Origin: Elephas maximus indicus
Lineage: Eukaryota; Chordata; Mammalia; Proboscidea; Elephantidae
Assembly: GCF_024166365.1 (NCBI RefSeq)
Contig: NC_064822.1
Span: forward strand, 108,496,823 to 108,560,822
DNA length: 64,000 nucleotides
Direction: 5' to 3'
Shown here one piece after another: positions 34,808 to 45,400 of this stretch. A program made the position numbers and the translations under genes. The notes beneath the pieces are model-generated. The model made no database searches and had not been told where the DNA came from. It worked only from the letters and a program-made list of their open reading frames with translations. Numbering within the stretch: the first letter of the stretch is position 1; every line of letters begins with the position of its first letter.

Positions 34808-35196
34808 GATAAACAAAACAAACAAAAAGGAATATTATTCAGTTATGAAGAAATGAAGTTCTGATATATGCTACGACATGGATGAATCTTGAAGATATTA
34901 TGCTAAGTGAAATAAGCCAGGCACAAAAGGACAAATATAAAATAACTAGAATCGACAAATGCATAGAGACAGAAAGTAGATTAGTAGTTGCCAGGGACTG
35001 GGGAAGCTGAGGGGTGAAGGAGGAGTTATTGCTTAATGGATACAGAGTTTCTGTTTGGGATGATGAAAAAGCTTTGGAAATAGCAGTGATGGTTGCACAG
35101 CATTATGAATATAATTAATGCCACTGAATTGTACTTAAAAATGGTTAAAATGGCAAACTTTATGTTACATGTGTTTTACCTTAATTAAAAAAAAAA
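34808..35196 (+). mobile_element. Old L1 (L1MA/MB-like) 3' end with target-site duplication
   Basis: Sense 3' end: GGATGAATCTTGAAGATATT, GTTGCCAGGGACTGGGGAAG, TGTACTTAAAAATGGTTAAA and poly-A. AAAATCATTCCGTGCTT (34791-34807) and AAAATCATTCCATGCTT (35197-35213) flank it. Confidence 0.88.
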
Positions 35197-35305
35197 AAAA
35201 TCATTCCATGCTTTCCCAACCACCTCCTGGTTTACAAAGCCGCACTTGACCCAACTCCTGCCTATCTCTCAAACTTCATCTCGTACCACTCTCTTACTGT
35301 TTTTG

Positions 35306-35405
35306 TTAGCTGCCTTCGAGTTGGCTCTGACTCATAACCTTACAGATATCAAAACAAATAGTTGCACGTCCATCTCCATGATCGTTGGGATGCTACTAGC
35401 CTTTA
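35306..35405 (-). mobile_element. RTE-type 3'-end fragment in L2
   Basis: GTTAGCTGCCTTCGAGTTGG, CTCTGACTCATAACC and CCATCTCCATGATCGTTGG match the RTE 3' end in antisense. Confidence 0.65.
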
Positions 35406-35805
35406 AATTCATCAAATTGGCAAGGTGTTCCTACCCTGGCCTTTGATGTAACTGCACATCCTCTCCTTCCCCTAAAACTCTCCCTGAATACGTTCGCAGG
35501 GCTAAGCTGCTTGTGATTCAGATCTCTGCTTAAATGTCGCTTCTCAGGAGGTCTTATCTAGCCACATTCTAGAGTTGCACCCACTCAGTCATTTTTATTA
35601 CATCACTTATTTTAATTACCTCCAGAGTCCTTATCATTTCTAATACTTTATTTATTAATTTGCTTATTGTCTGTCTTTCCCTCTCTGGAATATAACCTAC
35701 TTGAGGGTAGGGATCTGGTCAGTTTTGTTCTCTCTTGTACCTGCAAATGTCTTTAACAATGCCTGGCACAGAGTAGGTGCTCAACAAAAATTGTCATGGA
35801 CTGAA

Positions 35806-36119
35806 ATATTAATATATGACAAAATGGAGCATTAGCTAGCGAAAACATGGGTAGCACTCGGCTATGAAATCATAGAAAACCGGGTTTGACTAAACCTAAT
35901 CAGAAAATTGTGAGGATTAAACAAGGTAAAAATCCATGGCAAATAATGTTCAGTATTTATTAACCTAATTTCTTTTAAGCACGTTTATTTACAGCATTTT
36001 TAGGCAGGATTGTGAACTTGTTTCGCTTTTACAAAAAGTATCCGTCCCAGAAAATCAATTACGGCACACCCATTCTAGGTTCTAGCCCGCCTTGATTCTA
36101 TCCCTATTAGTGCAGCCAG
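35806..36119. other. 5' flank of EIF4B, no repeat recognised
   Basis: AT-rich single-copy sequence that gives way to the CpG island. Confidence 0.5.
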
Positions 36120-36401
36120 CAAATACGAACACGCCTGTTCCGCCTAACGCACCCGCAGGAAGTCTGCGGACCATGAGAACCCGCCTCTCGTCCGCGCGTA
36201 GTCCTACGTAAAGCGTAAGGAATTTCGCGACAGCCCAAGCCCCACCCCTCCGGCCTCATGTCGCGCAGGTCTTCCCGTCGGACGCAGCCCCACCTCCTCG
36301 CGCTGCTTTACGAACCTGGAGCAGCGCCGCCCCGCCTCCGGTCTCCCTCCTTACCTCCCCGCCCCCTCCCAGTTTCGCGTCTCCTAGGCCGACGCGCCCG
36401 C

Positions 36402-36416
36402 TATAATCACGTGATT
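36402..36416 (+). promoter_or_regulatory. EIF4B: TATA-like box overlapping an E-box palindrome
   Basis: TATAA (36402-36406) runs directly into AATCACGTGATT (36405-36416), a perfect 12-bp palindrome centred on the E-box CACGTG (36408-36413). The TATA-like motif is 25-30 bases before the inferred transcription start at about 36430. CACGTG flanked by T and A is bound by MYC/MAX, USF and TFEB/MITF-class factors. Binding here is inference. Confidence 0.65.
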
Positions 36417-36429
36417 GCCTCATCCGGGT

Positions 36430-36457
36430 CCTTTGCGTTCTCTCTCCCTCTCCCAAC
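36430..36457 (+). promoter_or_regulatory. EIF4B: Inferred transcription start, 5' TOP tract and short 5' UTR
   Basis: A C followed by a pyrimidine run (CCTTTGCG, then a CT-rich tract to 36455) leads to the ATG at 36458. EIF4B is a known TOP mRNA, translated under mTORC1/LARP1 control. A start at the C of this tract gives a very short pyrimidine-rich leader. The exact start base is inferred; no transcript data were available. Confidence 0.6.
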
Positions 36458-36470
36458 ATGGCGGCCTCAG
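36458..36470 (+). CDS. EIF4B: EIF4B exon 1 (coding part)
   Basis: Encodes M-A-A-S plus the first base of codon 5. The start context is AACATGG, with a purine at -3 and G at +4. It is followed by a perfect donor, CAG/gtgagt. Intron 1 is 9389 bases. Confidence 0.97.
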
Positions 36471-39400
36471 GTGAGTGAGCGGCCGAGCGCGGCGAAAGAC
36501 CGGGCTCCTAAACCACTCTACCAACCTGATCCACTGACTACCTGGAATCGGGAGGTGGGCGGCACTGCTTCCCTTAGGATTTGGGGGCTGCGGCAGGCTG
36601 GTGGCTTGGCCATCTTACATTATTGTCTCGGGATGTTTAGGGGGGAGGGGAAGGTGCCCTTCCCCTCCCCCTCACAGCCTTTTCACCCGGTCTGCGCGAG
36701 GCTCGAGTCGGGGGTAAAGGTGGGCTCTGGCTTGAGTTGGAGCGAGGAGGCGCAGAAGGATCTGCGAGAGGCGCGAGATGTTTTCATGGACGTGATACAC
36801 TGTGCCCGCTTGAAGACGTGGAGGAAGGAAGGAGCGGTTGGCGCGCGGACCGGCGCACACTAGACTAGGTCTCCAAGGCGCGAGGCCGTTGCGGACTGGA
36901 GCGGGGGCAGGGGGATAAAGGGGGGGCAGTTAGAACGCGAGCGCGTGTCAGTGGAGGGGCGGGGGTGAGGCAGTGGTGCGCGTGCGCGGTGGGAGGGACG
37001 AGGGTAGTGGAGACAGGCGCTCCTCAAAAGCATGCGCGAGTGCCTAAATGGGAAGGCTTTACGCGCCTCTGTTGCCCCTTTTTATGTCCTTCCACTTTCT
37101 GCTCTTTTCCTCTAAGAGTGTGGCCCAGCTTTGTACTCTTAAAGGTACATGTGTCAGGTTGGAGGTTGAAGCTACTAAAGTTAGGTGGGGGTAGGGAACT
37201 CTGGTGTACCCACGTGTTGGAGCGGAACCAGGGCTAAGGACTTAGATTTTCTTCTGTGCCTTTTTTCTTGTCAAATTTTTACTGAGCGAAAACGTTGTGC
37301 AAGGCACCGTGGTAGGCACTGGAGATAGTGGTGAACGAGATTAGGTCCCTGCTCTTATGAAGCTTCTATTCGCGTTGAGTTTTTGATAGTTCCGGTGGTA
37401 GAGTTCAGTTTTTTTTTTTTTTTATAGATGTAGAACTACTAGGGATACAATTAAAATGAGTTGAGTTGTTTTTTGAGGGGGCGTTATCACTGTCATGCAG
37501 ATCTTTCTGATAGACTTGGAAGTGCAGCAGTAAGCTGTGCAACATCTTGTAGCATTGATTTTAGTTTGACGAATATAATTTTTTCACCCTGGCATCACCC
37601 TGCATTCCACAAAACATTCACTGAGCCCCTGCTATCTCTGGACACTCACTTCTCACCAGGAATTTTACCTTCTTTATTATTTATAAACGAGGCTAAGGGT
37701 TATGCTTATCTTTAGAAAATGTCGAGGTAGTTGAGGTGCAGTTGAACATGATATCTTTCATTGCTGTTCATTGGTGTAGACTTGCCAATTGACCAAGCAA
37801 TTCTGTGTGTGTTGTCTCGTTTGGTCCTCTGTGAGATAGATGGTGGTATGCCTCAGCCGAGGACAATGAAATGATTTGTTCAAGGTCACACTGCTTGCAG
37901 GTGGCAGAGCAAGGCTGAAATCTAAGACTGTTGACTCATTACCATCACCTACTTGGGAGTACCAAGGTTGACTTCCTTTTTTGGTGTGCTGTCCAAAAGC
38001 TTCATCTGAAGTTTAAAAAATTGTACTTTTTTTTTTCTCTCTGAACTGGTACAGTCCTAAATTTATTTTAAGCTTATCATTGTGTCAAATACCGATTTGG
38101 CCTGGGTTTGCCATCTTGACAGTTAACTGTCTCATAATTTAGTGAAAAGCCAGTATTCTCCTTATCCATAACTTTTGTGAAATTATTACAGGTAGAAGAC
38201 CTGTTAGCAATTATATAATCTGTGTCCTTCATTTTACACATGAGTTCAGTGAAATCCAGGCTGGTTAAAGGGGTATGCTCAGTGATGTCCCCTTCTCCTG
38301 TTTTCCATGTTTAGTTTACCCCCTTGGAAACACTTCCTTAATTCAGTGGATACTTATTTAGCTTGTTTAGTCTGTGCAAGGGGCACTATGCTGGAATCTG
38401 TGCTCAGGGATACATCTGACAGTCTGTCCTCGGGGAGTTTTAGGTTTATCAGATTTCTTTTCCCCTTTAATCTTTTACACTGTAATTGACTGTTGGGTAA
38501 CCAGTAATACCAGATCTGGCTGTACTAAAGAGGCTGTAAAATTCTCAGTGTATTTTCAGTGTTTCCTGATGGTGACCAGTGTTTTGCTGGAAGTAGATCT
38601 TGTATTTCCTCTGTGGAAATACATGATACAACTTCATCAGCCTCTTTTGAGACTGAAAATTCTTCGCAGCAATACACATTTCCAGTGTGACCCGTCGTTG
38701 ACTTCAAGAACTGGAAGTATTTCAGGGCTTACTATTAAATGGAGGTATCTTGGATTTTTAGGAAACTTGATACATTGAGACAGGCCACTTGATTCCTTGT
38801 TTGGCTTCTTAAGAATACTCCCCTGAAACTGAGGTTTTCATTTTGTTTTAACTTTTGTAAATTTGTTACAGACCATTTACCTCTTGGGTCCCAGTTTCCT
38901 CATCTATAAAATGAACATAGTTTATCTGCTCACTTTAGGTATAGAGAATCAAACGTGTTTGATACATGTTAGCACTTTTTGAAACTAAAGTTGGCAAAAG
39001 TGTGTGCATACCTATGTGCAACCCTTTCATTTTGCATAACACTTAAATGCTATTGAATATGGCATTTTGTTTGATTTTTTTTTTTATGGGGAGAGGATGG
39101 TATCCATTGTTTTCATATGGTGCTGACCCTCATAGTTATTTTCCCTTTGATTAACCTATGATATCCTTCATATGTGCATTATCCTGTGATTATCCAAAGA
39201 GAAATAGTTTCAGAGATTGCCATTGGATTATGTTTGCATTATTACCTGTTTTCAAATCCCATTCTCTACCATATATTTGTTATTCTGAGGCTAGGATACC
39301 TAGATTCAGAAGGCCAAAACTAAAAACGCCTTACGGAAATTCAAAGACAAATACAGAGAGTAAAAAAAAAAATCTGACTCATAGAGAGTAGAAATGTCGC

Positions 39401-42400
39401 TTAGGGTTTCCAAGGAGTGGCTGGTGGATTCAAACTGCTGACCTTTTGGTTAGCATTCCAGCTCTTAACCACTGCGCCACCAGGGCTCCGAACAGAGAGT
39501 GGAGTCAGTTGAAGTAAAACAGTGTGTTTCTGAATAATACCATTGAAAAGTGTTTCTGTGTATCTTGAGATAAAATGCCCTACTACTTATTATTAGTCTT
39601 AAAATATCCTAGAATTTAACTATTCTCTTTTCTTGATGGTGGAGGGAAAGAATTAACTTGTGAGTATTAAAAAACTCAAGTGCTTATTTGTAATTGAGTG
39701 TGTATATACATTTGTGAATACACACACCAAGGTGAGTTTATTAGATTTTGTGGTTGATAGTGCTACAGTCCTTTGCTGTTGCATAGTAGTTAACAGGCTG
39801 TGCATTTAAGCATTTATTTTGTTTCATTATGTAAGCAGTCAAATTGAGTGTCTCTGGAAGGGTGAGGAAAAAGCAATATGACATTTTCTTCTGATTGTCA
39901 AGAGGAAAAATTTGGGCACAGACAAGAGGTCACGTAACTGAACACAGGGATTGAGATGCTAGAGCTTATAAATCTTGACCAAGTCTTTATTGTCTGCCAT
40001 ACTGAACTGTACAGTGCAGTAAAGGTGTGAAGTCATGATATTGTATGAAACATCTTCATGGCTGTGCTCTAAGCAGCAGTATAATCAGTATTTGGGTGGA
40101 TTGATCACATTTTTACAATATTGTTTCAGAAAACATGTTGAGCATTGATTCGTTTTTAATTGTGGAGAATTTGTCAGGTCTATTTTTTTTTTAGGTTTCA
40201 CTTTTTAACAACAGCTTTATTGAAATAGAATTCACATACCATAAAATTTACTCTCTTAAAGTGTGCAGTTTAGTGGGTTTTTGTATGTTCCCCACAATGT
40301 CTAACTATCACCACTATCTAATATCAGAATATTTTCATCACCCCAAATAGATGCCTCATACATATCAGCAGTCACTTCCCATCCCATCACCCATCCCCGC
40401 TCCCCCACCCCCCGGCCTCTCTCAACCACTAATCTCCTTTCTGTCTCTAAGGATTTATCTGTTCTGGACATTTGTGACTGGCTTGGATAAAAGCTATGGC
40501 GAATCCACCAGGTGTTCCTTGGAAACCCTGTGGTACAGTTGTACTCTGTCCTATGGGGGTCGCAGAGTCGGAATTGACACGACAGCAATGGGTTTTTTGT
40601 TTGGTTTGGTTTAGCATAATATTTTCAAGGGTAATCATATTGTAAGATGTATCAGTATACCTTTTTATGGTCAAATAATATTCCATTGTATGAATACACC
40701 ACATTTTGTTCATCTGTTCATCAGCTGGTAGATATTTGGGCTCCCCCCCCCCCCTTGTTGTGGCCATTATGAATACTACTGCTATGGACATTTCTCTACA
40801 GATTTCGTGACTCAACCTATAGGTACTAAGACATTCAGAAAGGTTGATAACCTCATGAAATAGTGGTACTTAGCCTGGCTAGATTTAAAAATAAGAAAGT
40901 TATTTTTTAACAAACCTCATCAGAATGTTAAGAGCTAGGAGACTCTCCCTTCTAGCTTAGGAAAAATGCAGGTAAGGCTGCATTTTCTGACAAATAGGCT
41001 TTATTGCTTCCAGCGCTTTAGCATGTCCTGTTTGGTGGAAATAAAAGAACTAGCAGCCAGTCTATAGATTTTATCACCCAAGGTCTGTCAGTTAGTGTTT
41101 TTACAGCTAAGATAATAGAGTAATAGGAAAACATCCTGAGGAGGAAAATTGAGGAAGCATGTCTATATATGCTATAAACCAAAACCTGTTGCTGTTGCAT
41201 CGATTCCAACTCATAGCGACCCTGTATATGCGGTATAGCCTAACAATCCTGAAGATTCAAGTGTTTACTATGTTTATTGTTGTCAGTTTTCTGTTAGTGC
41301 ATTTGATACATGCATTTCCTTTTGCTTGTCCTTTTATTTATTGAAGTGAAAATGTCACTTAGAACAGTGGTTCTCAGCTGGGGGCAATTTTGTCCCCTCT
41401 CCTCCAGGGGACATTTGGCAATGTCTGAAGACATGTTTCAGACAATGTCTGAAGGCATTTGTCACAAGGGGGGGGTTAGAGGCCAGAGATGCAGCTTTTA
41501 TATCTATCATAACAAACCCTGTTTATTAAAAAGGCCATAAATGTCTATTGTTTAAGGACTTAACCTACTGCCAACCCACTGCCATCAAGTTGATTCTGAC
41601 ACATAGCGACCATATAGGACAGTACAACTGCCGCTTATGATTTCCAGGGAGAGCCTTTTGGATTTGAACCGCAGACCTTTTGGTTAGCAGCCATAGCTCT
41701 TAACCACTGTGCTACCAGGATTTCCCACTGATTGTCAGTCACGTCAGTTCTGACTCACAGCAACCCTATAGGACAGAGTTGAAATGCCCTATAGGATTTC
41801 CAGGGAGCAGCTGGTGGATTCAAACTGCCGATCTTCTTGGTTAGCAGCTGAGCTCTTAACCACTGTGCCACCAGGGCTCCACCTAGTGTATAAGCATTCG
41901 ATATTCCTTGAAAACCAGTTCTACTGTGCACACATACGGTCACCATTAGTAGGAGTCAAAACGGCAACTAATCACAATTGTAATTGAGGTAGCAGGCAAA
42001 TTAGTTAATTTCTGGGATGTGTGTGTGTGTGTGTGTGTAGTCCACGTGAATTTGGCCTTAAATAATCGGGACACCTTTTATTTATTTTGTGAGGTTTTTA
42101 GTTTGTTAGCTTTTTAACCAATTTACATAGGATTTTAAGGAAATTAAGATTTGGACCAGTTCAATCATTGTGGCAAGGAATTGAAACACTTGGAGCATTA
42201 AACACCTGTTTACTTACAAAGCAGAGGGGAACACTGTTGAAATCCTAAACTTTGCATTGGGCCTAGGTATTGAAGGTGCAAAGGGCACGAGAATCGTTAT
42301 TTCTCAGCTATTGGAGTAAAGTGGACTGGGGGAAAAACATTGGCACCCACTCTGGGTTTATTTTGGTTTTTTAAGGATTATAGTTTCTTTTCAGTCTGCT

Positions 42401-45400
42401 GCTTATATTGTGACTGAGTCAGTGCTACTGCTAAATTTGAAGAAGTGTAAGTTAATTTTAGCTTGTTTTTAAGTGAAGACCACCCCTCACCCAACAATGA
42501 TTTCTTAACCAGAGGTTGAGGGGTTGCGGGGATAACAGAATCAGAGGGAAAGGGGAAATTATAATTTTAAAAGACAATCTCAAATAGTATTATATTAATT
42601 TCAAAAGAGTCAAGGGGTAAAAGTTGTGAGAAACCCACATCTAGGAAGTTGATTTAAGCCAACATCAGACCAAAGTGCAGGTTAACTCCAGCTTCTGCTG
42701 TTTTGGTAATAGATTACAATGAGGAGGTAAGAGGTACCTTACTCAATCCATATTGTTCTTATGTTGAACTTGATCTCATTGTATGGGCTGACCAGCAGTT
42801 CTCTTTTTAGTCTCCCAGTGACAGGGTAGGTTAATAATTGGATATTAGCTGGTGATACTAGATTGCCCCACGAGGGTAAATATTATGTGTTTTACCTTAC
42901 CCCCAGTACTGGCTAGGCCCAGATGCTCTATTTTTGAATGAGAGGATATGAAAGAAACTAAAATCAGCAGTATGCTATAAGCTTCCTGGAAACCCTGGTG
43001 GGGTTATATTTTTATAAGCTTCCTACCTCAGAGATATGCTTTTTGTTCAAATTTGCATTATTTAGCTTGTTAAAATTACCCCTAGACTTTTGCATATGAG
43101 CTAGGGGCAATATCATTGCTATAGGGCCCAACTTCTGCATAGTTGTTTTCTTTCAAAGTGGGAGAACAAATTCAGTATGACCTGGTTGATCATAAATGAT
43201 ACTTCTGGACCAGAATTAATCTTAAGTCACTTGAAAGAAACATGGAAACTTCACGTTCGAGGCCATCTTTTCTCTGTATTATTGCAACAAAGTCATTTGC
43301 TTTGCACACTGAGATCATAGAACTTCAGATTATTTTGTCCCAAAGAGGGTGTATGTAACATTCATAGCAAACAGGTCACTTTTATCTTCTGAAGGCTGAA
43401 TTTTAAAAGAGGAGGATGATACCAAGTTAGAAAACAACCTTTAGTTTGTCAAATGGTGCATCAAGTTACAGACTCTTAGTCCTATTGGATTGAAAATTAG
43501 ATGAGAATTGGAACATAGAGGAGGAATTCATGATTTTAAAAGCCATGAAGCTGATTTTTGTTACAACAAAGCTGCTTGCTTGTTATTAAATCATGTAGTG
43601 GCTCCTGTCAGGGGCCAGTTTTAGAACTTGGTCACTTCTCTTCTGAATTAGCTTCTCATTGGTGTCATCTCAGAGAAAGTTCTGAGGACTGAATAGACAG
43701 AGCCATTTGGAGAGTCCTAAAAATTACCAAGAAAAACATTTAAATGTGTTGATTGTTAAGGTTTTCTTCTTGTATTTCCCTTTTAGTATCATGTCTCATC
43801 TTTGTGTGTGGTATTAAGATAGGGAGGGAGACAGTCTTTTTTCTAGGTATATGAGTATTTTTTTTTTAAAATTGTCATTGACTCCAACTCATGGCAACCA
43901 TATGTATATGAGAGTAAACTGTGCCATGGGATTTTCAGTGACTCATTTTTCCAAGGTAGATCACCAGGCATTTCTCCCAAGACAACTCTTTCAAGGTCAC
44001 ATGGTTAGGATAGCCTGTCATCCAAACCCAAACCAAACTCGCTGCTTCCGAGTTGATTACGACTCATAGCGACCCTATAGGACAGAGTAGAACTGCCCCA
44101 TAGAGTTTCCAAGAAGCGCCTGGTGGATTCAAACTGCCGACCTTTTGGTTGGCACCCATAGCTCTTAACTGCTATGCCACCAGGGTTTCCAGCCTGTCAC
44201 AGAACTAATACTAAGCTTCTTAGAGACTGAGGACCAGCCCTGGACTTTGTTGAAAAAACTTGGGTTTTAATTGTAGCTCTGCCATCTAATGTCTCTGTAA
44301 TTTTAGGCTAGTCATTTAACCTCTCTGAGGCTTAGTTTCCTTTTCTGTAAACTGATAGTAATGATTCCTATTTCACGTGGTTACTTTACAAGTATCATAT
44401 CAAGCAATCCTTAAATGTGTTATACAGAATATATGTTATTAAGGATAGGGGTTTTGTTTTATTTACCTTTGCGTCCCAGAAGCAACAAATACAATAACCT
44501 GTCTAGGGCTGGGGACCATGGTCTCGGGATGTGTAGCTCAACTGGTATAACATAGTCTATAAAGAAGATCGGAAACGCGGGTAGCGTAGTGGTTAAGTGC
44601 TAGGGCTGGTAACCAAAAGGTCAGCAGTTTGAATCCACCAGGCGCTCCTTGGAAACTCTATGGGGCAGTTCTACTCTGTCCAAGTAGGGTTGCTATGAGT
44701 CGGAATTGACTCGACGGTAGCGGGCTTTTTTTTTTTTTTTTATAAAGAAAATGTTCTACATCCAACTGGTAAACAGCAAGTTGGGTCTTAAAAGCCTTCA
44801 AGTGGCCATCTAAGATATATTTAATGGCCCCATCCCAGTGGAAGCAAAGAAGAATGAAGAAGACCAAAGACACATGGGAAAGGTTAGTCCAAAGGACTGA
44901 TGGACTATAACCTCCACCAGACTGAGCCCAGAGCAACTAGATGGTGCCCAGCTACTACCGCCGACTACTCTAACAGGGATCAGAATAGAGGATCCCGGAC
45001 AGAATGGGAGAAAAATATAGAACAAAATTCAAACTCACACACACACAAAAAAAAGACCAGGCTTGCTGGTCTGACAGACTGTAGAGACCCCAAGAGTATG
45101 GCCTCTGAATACCCTTTTAACTCAGTACTGAAGTCACTCCTGAGGTTCACCTTTTGGCCAAAGATTAGACAGGCCTATAGGGCCAGTGATACCACGTGAG
45201 GGATGTGCTTCATAGTTCAGTCATGTATACGAGATGAATGGGCACATCAGCCCAGCAGCAAAGGCAGGAAGGGAGGGACAGGTAAACTGGACAAGTGGAA
45301 ACGGAACCTGGAGTAGAGAAGCAGATAGTGTTGACACATCACGGGGTTGGCAACCAGTATATTAACTGAGAAACTAATAGGCTCTGTAAACTTTCATCTA

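Larger units (their letters stand above)
33718..35805 (+). repeat. L2 LINE split by four insertions
   Basis: L2 sequence reads in consensus order through 33718-33815, 34339-34640, 34766-34807, 35214-35305 and 35406-35805, ending at TGCCTGGCACAGAGTAGGTG. The breaks hold an LTR, an L1 fragment, an older L1 3' end and an RTE-type fragment. Coding capacity is lost. Confidence 0.75.
36120..37060 (+). promoter_or_regulatory. EIF4B: EIF4B CpG-island promoter and start of intron 1
   Basis: A CpG-rich stretch in an otherwise AT-rich, CpG-poor window. It covers the upstream region, exon 1 and the first 600 bases of intron 1. It contains GC boxes (near 36328 and 36357-36370), an ETS-like AGGAAGT near 36158, and alternating GC (NRF1-like) motifs near 36977 and 37030 in intron 1. 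Its position over the first exon of EIF4B makes it the promoter island; no other gene is visible on the opposite strand. Confidence 0.9.
37061..39361. other. EIF4B intron 1, proximal part
   Basis: Single-copy intron with old remnants: L2-like antisense near 37295-37370 and MIRs near 37800-37945 (+), 38185-38290 (+) and 38870-38985 (-). No extra exon is apparent. Confidence 0.55.

Noticed and set aside
1..36000. KRT18 or another gene expected upstream of EIF4B
   Set aside because: No keratin rod motifs or spliced frame were found. In human the neighbour is tens of kb away, so it can lie outside the window.
36258..36863. 201-codon open frame over the EIF4B promoter and intron 1
   Set aside because: It is out of frame with EIF4B and runs through the exon 1 donor. 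It is explained by the scarcity of stops in a CpG island, and its composition (Arg/Pro/Ser) shows no domain.
40743..40754. C12 run as a regulatory or i-motif site
   Set aside because: It is a simple homopolymer in an old L1 remnant, and a lone C-run is not enough for an i-motif.
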